Positions 10,382 through 21,344 of a DNA stretch of 64,000 nucleotides are shown here, piece after piece. The stretch is taken from the NCBI GenBank assembly GCA_029339195.1, contig JAPTJF010000174.1, positions 1 through 64,000 of the forward strand, written 5' to 3'. The position numbers and the translations under genes are program-made. Every line of letters starts with the position of its first letter. Positions within the stretch are counted from its first letter, which is position 1. The notes beneath the pieces were generated by a model. The model was not told where the DNA came from. It saw only the letters and a list, made by a program, of their open reading frames with translations, and searched no databases. The DNA comes from Micractinium sp. NFX-FRZ. Taxonomy: Eukaryota; Chlorophyta; Trebouxiophyceae; Chlorellales; Chlorellaceae.

Positions 10382-13300
10382 ATGAGCTCATCTCAGGCAG
10401 CAGGACCTGCAGCCGAGGGGACAGCAGCGCCTGCAGCAGCTGACGGCGTGGCCCGACCGCCAGAGGCGCCGCCAGCTGTGCCACTGGGCGCCAAGTGGCC
10501 CGTGGGAGAGCTGATGGGTGCTGTGGATGCAATCAAAGAGCACCACCAGCAGGAGGTGGAGGAGCACCGGCGGCAGGAGGGCGCTCCAGAGGGCGCGGCC
10601 GCAGCGGCGGGTGCACATGGCAGCAGCGGCGTCGGCAGCACTGCAGACGGCAGTGCCAGCTCGAGCAGCGGCAGCGGCAGCGAGGCGGCGGTGGACGGGG
10701 AGGGCAAGCCGTTGGGCTATCCCGGTACTTTCTTCCTAGAGGAGCCTCTGAAGGGGGAGGCTGCCAACACGTTGATCCGCATGTGGGGCCCGCCGCCCCC
10801 CGGCGCCTACCCCCCACAGCCGCAGTACCCCGGCTACCCCCCGCAGCCTGGCTACCCCGGCTACCCGCCTGCTGGCGGGCCCGGCTACCCGCCCGCCGGG
10901 GGGCCTGGCTACCCGCCCGCCGGCGGCGTGCCTCCCGCTGGGCAGCACCCACCTCAGTACCCAGGCTACCCGCCGGTTGGCGGCGGCGCCTCAGCTGGGC
11001 AGCCGCCCGCCAGCACGCCCGCCTACCCCACAGTCCACCACGCGGCCTCCCCACCGGGCGTCCCCAAGCCGGGAGATGTGGCGTCGCCGCCCTCCGCGCC
11101 GCCCTACGTAGCGCCGCAGGCGGTGCCGCAGCAGCAGCAGCCGGGGCACGCCCCAGACCCTCGGTGGGTGGGCGGGCGGGCGGGCGGGGGCGGGCGGGCC
11201 AGCCTTGGTGCCGCGATGTGGTGCGCCGATGCTCAATGCTGCCTTGCCGTGCGTACATGCCCATACGCCCCAGCTACCGCTGTCCTCTGCGCTCGCTTGT
11301 TCCCCTCACCTGGCCGGCCATGCATCTCTCCTCCCCTCCCACCATTTCGACGCCCGCTGCTACCCACCTGCCCTCCTCCTGCTGCCCTGCCCTCCACTTG
11401 CGCTCCGCCCCCTGCCCTGCCCACCACAAGCCTCGCTCCCCCTGCCCCCATCGCAGCTACTCGAGCGTGCCGCCATCCATGCCCCCCGCCGGCGCCAGCG
11501 GCGGCAAGAAGAAGGCGCTGATCGTGGGAATCAACTATTTGTGAGCATGGGGTGGGGTAATTGAGTGAGCGGCTGTTTGATGATATATATTTTGCAGTTG
11601 TGATGTTGATTTATGCCTGCTGCGGGGTGCAGGGCAGTCCTGAATCCCTGCCGTCGAGTGGGCGCGTGTTGGGAGATGTTCATTAACCCCGCTCCCCTTG
11701 CTGAGTGTTTGTGGAGTGCAGCCAACCTGCGCCTCCTCATCGCCCCTGCCGCTGTTCCTCTCACCCCCCCGGCCCCTGCTGCCCCGATTTGCTGCAGCGG
11801 CACCAGCGCCCAGCTGCGGGGTTGCATCAACGATGCCAAGTGCATGGAGTACCTGCTGCGACAAAAATTCGGGTTCAAGCAGGTGTGGGTGGTGTGGGGT
11901 GGGGTGGGGCCGGGCTGCGTGCATGTGGGTTCCCGAGGATGACATGTGAGCCCTCTGCACCCCTGCACCACCCTGTCCCGCCGCGCCCTGCCCCCTCCTT
12001 CCCCTCATGTCAACCCCTGCCCCACCCCGCCCCGCCCCCTGGCACGGCAGGAGCACATCCTCATGATGACCGACGACCACCCCGACCCGCTGAGGCGCCC
12101 CACCAAGGCAAACATGTTCCAGGTGCGGTTACCAACGTGTTAACAACGTGTTGTTCTTGTTTTTGTTTTCATTCGAAATAGAGAGTGGGCTCCACCAAGG
12201 CAAATGTGTTCCAGGTGGGTGCTCGATTCTGTGTCAACACCTGGGACTGCCCTAACCTGCTGACCCTGTGGGCACCATGCTTGTTGACCCTGCAATTATC
12301 CGAGTCAGATCAACAACACAAAGGGCGGGTTGTGCGGCACGCCAACAGGCTGCCAGGCCAGGCAGATGAGGCACGCCGTACGTCGGTGGCGGGCCCATCC
12401 CGGCTATCCGCCTACTCGCGGCCCAGCCCTGCTTGCGACATGCACCCAACTGACTGGCAGCCCATCCAACTGCCTGCCACCGCCTGCAGGGCTTCCGCTG
12501 GCTCATGATGGACCTGCGGCCGGGGGACTCGCTGGTGTTCCACTTTAGCGGTGAGGGGTTGGGTGGGTGGGTTAGCACACACTCACACACCCACACACGC
12601 CCTTTGGAGCGTGTTTCACATGCACGCGCAGCACTGCCCAGCCCGGGCACACCCGCTGTGCCCGCTGTGCCCGCTGTGCCCGCTCACTCCTCTTGCCCCC
12701 GTCCTTGTTCGTGTTGCAGGCCACGGCTCGCAGCAGCGCGACTACAGCGGGGAGGAGACGGACGGCATGAATGAGACGCTGTGCCCGCTGGACTTCAAGC
12801 AGGCCGGCCAGATTGTGGACGACGACCTCAACCGCATACTCATCAACCCGCTGCCCAAGGTGATTCCCTGTGCCTTTCTGTGGGAAGGCCTAGAGTGAGT
12901 GGCTTTCACAATCCAGCAACCCGTCCTTCTGCCGGGCGCCACACTGCGCGCCATCACCTGGCTGTCATGTCCACCCCCACCCACCCTCCACCGATCACCC
13001 CCCGCCCTGCACCGGTCAAACCCCAATGCCCTCCATCCATCAACCGCCCTCCATTCTTCAACCCCCACCGCCCTGCCACACTCAATGGGTCGCTCTCCCC
13101 ACCCCCACCCCCACCCTGGCGCAGGGCGTGAAGCTGCACGCCGTCATCGACGCCTGCCACTCTGGCAGCGTCATGGACCTGCCCTTCCAGGCGCACGTGA
13201 GGGGCGGCTACGCGCAGTGGGAGTCGTCCTACCACTTCACCCGCAGCCACAAGGTGGGAGCAGAGGCTGCTGCAGTCATTGCTCTTCACCCCGTCCAGGA

Positions 13301-15443
13301 GGGGCGTGGGGGCGCGCAGGGGGGGGGGGGGGGGACCGGGGCTGCGTGCGGCGGCAGTCAGCCCACCACTCCATATGCACACACCAGGGAGGCGACCCAG
13401 CCTGGGTATTTCAAGGGGAGGGGGGCTGGGTAGGGGCCGCTCCCGGGCGGAGCCTGCAGCCGCAGAACCGCTTCACACGCACGCACGCACGCTTAGGATG
13501 GAGTGTTAGGTGCATGCCTCAACAGGCAGCCCGCAGCTGCCTGCCTGCCCGTCTCCCCGCCTCTGTGCCTCTCATCGCCACCCCTTCTCCGCCCTACAGG
13601 GCAGGGTTGCAGCGCAGGTTGGGGCCAGCCCTCCCAAGGGCTCCCCCCGGCCACCCCCCACCCCCTTGGTCTCCCTGCATCCGCCTCCCTTGTGGTGCAG
13701 GGCACTGCTGGCGGGTTTGCGGTCCAGTTTGGTGCCTCCAAGGACTCCCAGACGGCGGCCGACACGCAGGCGCTGGCCGGTGGGTGGTGGCCGCGGTGTG
13801 GATGGTGGTGTTGGTGGTGATGCACAGGCTTGCCCGCTGGGCAACTAGCTTGCTTGCTTCCAGGCTGCCCCCTGCTCTTGTGACACAATGTGCCACTGCT
13901 CTTGTGACACAACGTGCCGCTGCTCCATTTCCCTCTGCAGGCAATCCAACGGCTCGGCAACTGCCGGCACCTTCTGCTGCTGCTCCCCTGCGCACCTGCC
14001 CGCCTCCCTGCCAAACCGCTGCCGCCCCGCTGCTTGCCCGCCCTGCTTCCCACAGGCAACACCTCCACGGGTGCCGCCACCTTCTGCTTCATCCAGGCAA
14101 TCGAGCGGCGGGGCACCAAGCTGACGTGAGTTGGGACTGGCCAGGGCGGGGAGCAAGGGGTTTTGTTGCCTTCGTAGGAAGGGAGGCGGTTTGAGCGGAG
14201 GTGGCGGCGGGTGCAGGCATGGCATCATGGGAGTCGAGGAGGCGCGCCATGCTGAGTTGATGAGTTTGGCGGGGGGCGGGGCACAGTCCTTCATGTTGGC
14301 AGGCAGGCAGGGCAGCAGGAGGGGGGCCAGTGTACTGTTGGCAGGAAGTGCAGAAGGAGGTGAGTCAGAGGGCGAAGATGAAGTGCTTGTGAGGTGGGGG
14401 GGCGGGCCAGCTGGCTGCGCTGCTTTGAGGCGTTGCCGCCCTGCCCTCGTTGCCTGCCTCCTGGCCTGCCTGCTCTGGACCTTCTTCTCGTCCCTTCCCT
14501 CCCTTAATCCCTCTCACACTCTTCTCACATCCCAATCTGCCTGGTTGCTCTGCCGGCAGGTATGGCGAGCTGCTGCTGGCAATGCACAACACCCTGCAGG
14601 CCACAAGTGAGCGCCCCTACCTCCCCGCCCGCCCGCCTGCTGCCTGCCTGGCCGCGCCAGGCTTCCGCTTTTGGAGGCTGACTGCCAGGGGGCAGGCAGG
14701 CCTGGGAGCGCTCGCCCGCCAGGCATTCACGCCTCTGCAGGCGGCAGCCCACAACTGCCTCTCACAATGTCTAGCCGAATAGTACAGTCTGCTGTCTGTA
14801 CAGCTGTCCGCCGTGCAGCATGCACAGCCTGGCGCTGTGGCTGCACCCTGGTGCGAATTGGCGGGCTCGCCTGCCTGCCCCACCTCTTGGGAAGCCACCT
14901 GCCTGCTCACCTCCACCCTCTTCCCACCATTTGTGTGCTTTGGTGCAGTGGGCCAGGCGGCGCAGGGCCCGTCCATGGGCGGCAGCAGCGGCGGCCTGAT
15001 GGGCATGCTGCTGGGGGGCACGATGATGGCGGGGGGCGGGGGCGGCTACCGGGGGCAGGAGCCGGTGATGAGCGCAAACTATGGTGGGTGGGCGGGTGGG
15101 TGGGGGAGACAGGGAGGCACCCAGTGGACCGGCTGCTGTGGGTTGCGGTTTGTGGGTGGGGACCGGGAAGCACCTGACGGACGGACGAGGTGCTGGCCCG
15201 TAGGCTGGCTGGGCCCGCTCTTGTGGGGTGGCAGGCAGGCGGGGGAGACAGTTGAGAGAGGTGCCGGTGATGTGTTCAAGGAGGCAGCAGTGTTGCGCCC
15301 CACGCGGAGAGCAGCGGCCTGTGCCGTGCCATGATAGCGGTTCGGCCCTGCCTCATGGCCCCCCACGCTCCCTGCCCACCTTCCCCTACCCTCCGTGCCT
15401 GCCCCATGCAGCCTTTGACATGGGATACCCCTTTGGCCTGTGA
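10382..15443 (+). CDS. Type I-like metacaspase with a Pro/Gly/Tyr-rich prodomain
   Basis: Twelve exons join in phase: 10382-11163, 11457-11540, 11798-11882, 12051-12122, 12490-12550, 12720-12859, 13125-13253, 13701-13779, 14056-14125, 14560-14606, 14949-15083, 15412-15443 (571 residues). The caspase fold begins with KKKALIVGINYFGTS. The catalytic dyad is His363 in HFSGHGSQ and Cys419 in DACHSGS. Metacaspases are Arg/Lys-specific cysteine peptidases linked to stress responses and cell death. Residues 1-260 are an Ala/Ser-rich then GYPP-repeat prodomain. The CxxC zinc finger found in many plant type I enzymes is absent. A Gly/Met-rich stretch (exon 11) precedes the C-terminal FDMGYPFGL, which matches the end expected of type I enzymes. 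There is no long p20-p10 linker, which argues against type II. Confidence 0.93.
10795..10990 (+). repeat. GYPP-repeat coding segment in the metacaspase prodomain
   Basis: Imperfect tandem units encoding PGYPP and GYPPAGGP peptides. Such low-complexity Pro/Gly/Tyr tracts are common in proteins that bind membranes or assemble. Confidence 0.8.
12099..12220 (+). repeat. Echo of the metacaspase exon 4 donor
   Basis: The end of exon 4 with its donor (12099-12128, CACCAAGGCAAACATGTTCC then AGGTG) is repeated at 12191-12220 with a few substitutions. The second copy keeps a GTGGGT donor, 92 bp downstream. Confidence 0.85.
13319..13334 (+). repeat. Poly-G run
   Basis: Sixteen consecutive G within metacaspase intron 7. 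Confidence 0.9.
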
Positions 15444-16095
15444 CGTGGCAGACAGCGCCAGGGTGGCCTGTGGCCCTACGGCCTAAGGACGCTTGCCAGC
15501 CCCAGACTACTGGGGCCTAAGCACGCTTGCCAGCCCCCTCACCCTCTCATCTACCACACTACTGTCACAGTACAGACCTGGTCAGCCTTCAGGTGGCACG
15601 GAAGTGACGACTGCCGCCCATTGACAGCGCAGGCCCTCCACCTATTCTTGTCAGCGGCGGCCGCAGTGCCCGCTGGGCTCCCCATGACGCCGCTGCCAAA
15701 AAGTTGTTTGTTTGTAACCTCACCCGATCTTCCTTCTGGCACAATTGTTTCAGTATGCTCTGCGCCTTGACAGGTCAATGATTTGTGACATGCTTGCACA
15801 ATCAGTCATCACAGATAGGACGGTGCATGTGCTTGCGCTGCCGGTATTGATAGGGGCGAAGGGGGGGAGGGCAGGCGGTGGGGGACCGCGCTGAAGTACG
15901 GCCTGAAGGCAAGACATTCAGCACTCCATCCCCTCTCTCTTTCTCACGTGCTGCTGGGGTCAGCCAAGGCACCTAGCGAGAGGCACGCGCGCAGCTGCTC
16001 GCTGTCCACCCAGTCCTTCTTTCCACCTCAGAAGCATCAACAGCAACTCCCATCTCTCACCGCGGCTATTCTCGGGTGCACTGGCTAGGTGCACG
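15444..16095. other. Intergenic region
   Basis: Lies between the metacaspase stop and the next signal-peptide gene. It holds a short direct repeat (GGCCTAAG with GCTTGCCAGCCC, around 15480-15537) and a TGTAA motif at 15713. No coding exon is supported. Confidence 0.5.
15713..15717 (+). terminator. Candidate TGTAA polyadenylation signal
   Basis: TGTAA, the green-algal poly(A) signal, lies 270 bp after the metacaspase stop on the same strand. The match is only 5 bp, so chance is possible. Confidence 0.4.
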
Positions 16096-19000
16096 ATGGC
16101 GATCTCGAGGCTTCTGCTGGCTGTTGCCAGCGCTGCCCTGCTGCTCAGCGCAGCTGCCGGTGAGGGGTCAGAAGCAGGGTCCGAGGCCCCTCGGGAGCGC
16201 GTGCTCGCAGCAGGCGAGCTAGCCGCGTGCTCTCGGACACGCTCACTCGAGCCGCCGCCATGCCTGCTGCAGGCGAGGGGTTGCAAGCTGGACCTGGCGG
16301 CAGGCGGCTGCAGCAGGCGACGCCCGCCAGCGGGCTCGCCGCCGCTGCCCCGGCATCAGAGCTGCCCTCCAGGCCCGGCGTCGCCACAGGCACGGCCCCA
16401 CAAGTGTCAACACGTGGCTTGGATTTGGGGCGTCGGAAGGGAGAGAGGCGGTGGATCTTGGGTTGGGTGTGGCGGAGGAATCAGCCCCTCCTAGATTCCT
16501 GCCGCTACCCTTAGTGCAGTACCGCTCCTCCTGCCCCTCACTGAGTCCCGTCTCATGCGTCTTCCCCACCCCATGGCTCTCCCCCACTCCCGCAGGTGGC
16601 AGCGCAACCAACGGAGCAGCGGCGCCTGCAGCAGAGGCTGCCCCTGCCCCTGCCCTTGAGCGCCCGCTTGCGATGGCGCCTGCAGCAGAGGTCGCGGCTG
16701 CCCCCGCCCTCGAGCGCCCGCTCGTGGTGGCGCCTGCAGCAGAGGCTGCGGCTGCCCCCGCCCTCGAACGCCCGCTCATGGTGCCCGGTCAACTTCCCCC
16801 CATGCCCGAGTCGGCTGCTGCCCCAGCCCTCGAACGCTTTGCGCCCGCTCCCGAGCTCCCGTTGGTGGTGCCCGTTCCCCTTCCTGAAAGCTTTGCCCCC
16901 GCCCCGGAGCGCCCCGTGGCTCCTGGACCCGCCCCGGAGGTGGCGTCCGGCCCGCTCCCCGAGCGCACCACACTGCCAACCATTGTGTCGCCCAACGCCA
17001 CCACCGGCGGCGGGGCTGCCGCAGTCACCCCCATCCCCGTGTACACCCCGCCCCCCTCCACCAACCCTACTGTGGCAACCGGGCAGACCATTACGGGTGA
17101 GGCCTGGCTTGCATAGGGTCTTCAACCTTTGATGATGTTTCGCTGGTCTCATCTGATTTGGGTTGGTTTATTTTCAGTGCGCGTTGGCTCGGCTTTGGCG
17201 GCCTGATTGGTGTGGAGCCTGCACGAGCTAGTCTGTGGGTTCATGCAAGGGGCTGTTCTCCTCCTGCAGCCCCTGGCTTTCAGCTTTGCTGGCCCACCAC
17301 CCACACCAACTTCCTGCCTGCCTCTCTGCACTTGCCAAGCTGACGCGTTTGTGTGCCTCCTCCCCTCCCATGCCTCCTCCCCTCCCATGCCCCCTCCCCT
17401 CTTGCCTCCCCAGCCGCCATTGCCTCCTCCAACACCGACGAAGCCGCCCGCCTGATCGCTGAAGCCACAAAGAGCGGCAACAGCGATGCAGTGGCGGCAG
17501 CCACTGCCCTGGCGGGCTCTGAAGGCACCCTCTCCGGCCTGGGCAAGGCCGCCTGCGAGGCGGTCAGCAAGTACGGCGCCGACCCTGCTGCCGTGGCGGG
17601 CGCCCTGTCCCAGGTGAGTGTGGGGCACCGGGCCGGGTTGGGGCATAACTACTGTAGTGCTGTTCGGGGGGGTTAAGTGGTTTGGCAGGCCAGCCAAGGG
17701 ACAGGGCATGGCTTGCATGCGGGGTCCCACCTGCGTGGCCAAGCAGCCTGCGGTTCAGGGTCAGCAAGCACGGCGGCGACCCTGCTGCCGAGGCAGGCGC
17801 CCTGTCCCAGGTGTGCACCTATGTTTTCACTGTTTCCTGGTGAGGCGTGGTGTGCTGCGGCGCGAGCGGCAGCTTTTGCTGGGGCAATCGCGGCACCACC
17901 TCAGGGTGGTGCCAGCGTGGCGCGCACAAGGCTGGGCTGGGGCTGGGCTGCTGCTGCGAAGCGGTTGTAAGTGGTGTGGCAGGGCCAGCCAAGGTACAGG
18001 GCATGCACAAGTACCATGCCCCACCTGTGTGGCCAAGCAGCCTGCCAATTTGTGTTGAAAAAACTCACCCCGACCCACCCCTGCCTGGTTCTCACACCTG
18101 CAGGGTTCAGGAGGCAGCATCATCCCTGCACAGCTGGACCCCGCTACATGCGACCCCGAGGGGATTGCCAGCAGCATCCAGCAGGGCATTGCGGGTGGGT
18201 GATGGGTTGACGGCATGGCATACTCTGTAGTTTACGGATGTTTGCTCAAAGTTTGTTCAATTCAATGTCAATGGATTGTTGGACGACTAGGCGGTTGATC
18301 CAGCGCGGACTGCATGGTGCACGGCGGGTGCAGCAGGCAGGCGCATGGCGGGGCCGGGAGGCTAGGCGGCCGTTCCAACAGGCTGCCGCGCGTGCCTGCC
18401 TGCCTGCCTGCCTCCTCACACGCCCTCCCTGTCCACCCTCCCAGCCACCAGCCTGGCCGCTGTGCCCTCTGCCACACTGCGCTCACCTGCCTGCTGTGTC
18501 ACGCCACGTCTCCTGTTCTCCCCTCAGGCTCTGCCTCGGCATGGCCTTTGCCCTCGCCCTCAAAAGCACCCTTTGTTTCCTCCACCTCCACTGATACGCC
18601 GCAGGCTCCGTCACCGTCATCGTGCAAACCTCCGCCTCTGCCCTCAGCCAGTCAGCCACCGCCACCGCCAATGCCGTGGCGTCCGCCGCCGAGGAGGTGT
18701 GCGCCGGCGGCTCAGCCGAGGCAGCTGCCCAGGCGGCTGCCCAGGCCACCGCCACCGCCACGGCAACCGCCATTGCCAACGCCTCGGTGACTGTCACCAC
18801 CACTGGGAAGGCCTCTGGGTGCGGGACTGCCTCTGCCACCTCAACGGCGGTTGCCGACGCGCAGGCTGAGGTGCGCAGGCAGGGCCCAGGCTTGCACTGA
18901 GCCAGCACAACCCTCACCACTGCCTGCTGCTCTTGCTTGCCACAAGTCAACAACGCAAGCCCTTGCCCCGCCATACCTCCTGCCCCCCGGACTGTCCGTC

Positions 19001-21103
19001 CTTCTCCTTTTCCATGCGTCCTGCTCCAACCCTTGCCAACCTTTGCGTGAATGGCTCAAGCTTGCAAGGCCTTGGTCTCCCTGCCCCTCCTGTCCCGCAG
19101 GCCGCCAGCGCCTCCTTTGCCAGCGCCTCCTGCGCCTGCGCAGCCGCCAATGCTGCCTCCACCGCCGAGGCCATCAGCCGCAACCTAGCGGTGGCCTCCG
19201 TCACCGGTGAGCCCGCTGTGCTGTGCTGTGCTGCGCTGTGCCGCGCTGTGCTGTGCTGTGCTGTGCTGTGCAGTGCTGCGCTGTGCTGCGCCGCAACCTG
19301 GCGGTGGCCTCCGTCACCGGTGAGCCCGCTGTGCTGGCAGCACGTGGAAGTGCATTGCATGATAGGCAGCACTTTGTAGGCCGGAGCTGGCGCCGGCAAC
19401 AGCTGATGCGGGCACCCGGAGGTTGAAGCGGCGCCTGGGGGAGGGGAGTGGAGGAGGGGTGGTGGCTCGCATGCCGTGCTTAAGCTTGCATTGCGCCGCC
19501 CCTCACGGCCGCCATCCTTCACTACCGACACATCCTTATGCTGGGCTGTGCCGCCCGGTTTCCACGCTTTCCAGGACCCTCTTCTCTTTGGGGTAGCACG
19601 CTGACTACACGTCTTCGCTCCCCTTGCCCCTCCCTCCCGCCCTGTCCCTCCCCCACCCCATGCAGTGACGGCGACCGCCTGCGCCTCCGACGGCGGCAGC
19701 GCCAGCGCCTCTGCCAGCGGCGAGGCCACGACCGAGGCAGTCGCCACCGCGGCCGCCACCACCTATGCCACAGCCCTGTCCAACCTGGCAGCCTGCAAGG
19801 CCGCGGCTGCTGGGCCCGCTGCCGGGCCTGCTGGGCCTGCTGCGTCCCCGGCCAGCCTCACCTGCGTGCTGCTGCCCAACACAAACTTGGATGGCGACCT
19901 GGTGGAGAGCACCACCGCCCCCGACGCAGGTGCGGTGGTGCCTGTTCAAACCAGTGTTCAAACCTGCGTCCACCTCACTGGAATGCTTGATGCATTGCTG
20001 GCCCCAGTCGTAAAGCCACGCACCTGCGTCAGCCTCATTGGAATGCTTAATGTACTGCTGGCCCCAGTTGTAAGGCCACGTGGTTTTACAACTGAGACCA
20101 GCAATGCATCAAACATTTCAGTGAGGTGGACGCTGGTTTTAACAGGCCGGAATGCATCAGCACGACCGCTCATGACGTGGACACTACCATCCCTCTCCTC
20201 TCCCCTGGAGTCGATGCCCCACCGGGAATGCTGGGTGGCGCTGCCAGTGCCACGACGGTCGCACTCTGGTCGCTGAGTGGGCCAGTTTATGGGGTGCTCT
20301 CCTTCCATGGGTGCAGGCGCCTGCTGCGAACTGTGCAAGCGCAAGGCCGGCTGCAACACCTTTGCCTACTGCCCACTCCCCCCGCCCGGCTGGTGAGATC
20401 ACAAACTGTACAGCAGGCTGGCTGTGGCTGGCGCCTGGTGCCTGCAAGCTGTGGTGCCTGCGCCTGGAATTGTGCCTTGGCCCCCATGCAAGCAGCACCT
20501 GCCGCCGCCTTGCCTGTGATGTTACCTTCCGCCCCTCCCTCCCCCGCTCCCCACCCCCACCTGCCACAGCGACAACGGCTACGGCCGCTTCTACCGCAGC
20601 CAGGAGTGCACCCTCAAGGCCCAGCAGCTGGCAGCCGACTCCCTGCCCACCTGGTATGCCCGGGTGAGTGCCCCTTCTTGGCTGACACTAGTTTACTGGC
20701 AGGAGCTGTGCCCCTTCCCAAACACACATGCGCAAATTGTAGTCGAACTTGCCTGGAATACTTGGTACTTGAGACACCTTGCCAAGGTGCGCGCGGTGTG
20801 ACCAACAGCCAGCCAGCCAGTCAGCCAGGCCGGTGCCGTCTTCTTTCAAGCCCCCCCACTCCAGCGCTGCATCACCGGCGCCGACCTGGCGCTCTGCCCA
20901 CTGGGTGCCCCCGATGCCTCCCCCATGGCTGCCTTGGTGCAGGGCCCGTTAGTTCCCTGCACTCGTGGCCCGCATGCTGTGCCCTGCCACTGAGTGCCAC
21001 TGACGCCTTCTCTGCCTGGCCGGCCTTGTTGGCTGCCTGCCTGCAGGGCCCGCAAGTGCCCTGGACCGGTGGCTACCTCACCGCCCAATCCACCTCCGGC
21101 TGA
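16096..21103 (+). CDS. Secreted Ala/Pro-rich protein with PAN/Apple-like C-terminal Cys motif
   Basis: Ten exons in phase: 16096-16159, 16596-17096, 17414-17613, 18104-18194, 18605-18870, 19101-19206, 19666-19929, 20317-20392, 20570-20663, 21047-21103 (572 residues). Exon 1 is a signal peptide (ISRLLLAVASAALLLSAAAG). Exon 2 carries imperfect repeats of PALERPLxVAPAAE followed by a Pro/Thr-rich segment, as in hydroxyproline-rich algal wall proteins. Exons 3-7 are strongly Ala/Thr/Ser-rich with scattered Cys. Exon 8, CCELCKRKAGCNTFAYCP, has the Cys spacing of PAN/Apple-like modules, which bind protein or carbohydrate. Exon 9 gives YRSQECTLKAQQL, and the protein ends VPWTGGYLTAQSTSG. An extracellular or cell-wall role is inferred. 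Confidence 0.78.
16610..16935 (+). repeat. Degenerate PALERPL coding repeats
   Basis: At least four in-frame units encode PALERPLxVAPAAE-type peptides, grading into PAPE/PLPE units. All are inside exon 2 of the secreted Ala/Pro-rich gene. Confidence 0.8.
17562..17810 (+). repeat. Echo of the exon 3 donor region of the secreted Ala/Pro-rich gene
   Basis: About 52 bp ending in CGCCCTGTCCCAG plus GT (17562-17615) is repeated at 17760-17812 with few changes. Surrounding intron sequence (GGTTTGGCAGGCCAGCCAAG, CACCTGCGTGGCCAAGCAGC) also recurs at about 17972-18045. Confidence 0.85.
19177..19338 (+). repeat. Echo of the exon 6 donor with (CTGTG)n between copies
   Basis: GCCGCAACCTAGCGGTGGCC through the GTGAGC donor (19177-19225) recurs at 19290-19338, one base different over the exon part. 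The copies are 113 bp apart and separated by CTGTGCTGTG-type simple repeat. Confidence 0.9.
19963..20136. repeat. Three-unit foldback (MITE-like) element
   Basis: A 58-bp unit is present as two direct copies (19963-20020 and 20023-20080) and a third copy in inverted orientation (about 20079-20136), inside intron 7 of the secreted Ala/Pro-rich gene. The inverted pair can form a long hairpin. No transposase or clear target-site duplication was seen. Confidence 0.8.
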
Positions 21104-21344
21104 GGGCGGGCGGGGGCTGCCCATCGCCTTCATGGGATGGGTGCATTTTCCCACGGCTGCCTTGGACAGCAAGCAAGCGCTGAGCTTGGCGGCTTGGGGC
21201 TGGCATGTTGCTGGCCTCTACCAGCGGGTGGTTGATGGAGTGGGCTGTGGCCAGCAAACAGTGTCCCCTGCACTGCCTTTGAACCTGCCTGAAAGTCTCC
21301 GTTGCTTTGTCGCCCTTCAGTTGCTCGAGACAGCTAGCCAGTAT
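21104..21344. other. Convergent 3' region
   Basis: Short region between two converging stop codons. No gene is seen. The minus-strand model's end at 21345 is uncertain, so the two transcripts may overlap. Confidence 0.4.

Noticed and set aside
12189..12214. Small exon STKANVFQ in metacaspase
   Set aside because: It repeats the end of exon 4, and splicing it in would duplicate TKANMFQ; exon 4 joins exon 5 (GFRWLMMD) directly in phase as in the family.
20864..20920. Possible extra exon with CITGADLALCPLGAP in the secreted Ala/Pro-rich gene
   Set aside because: No matching donor/acceptor phase was found. Exon 9 joins exon 10 in phase 0 without it. The nearby CAGGGCCCGTTAGTTCCCTG looks like an acceptor echo of exon 10.
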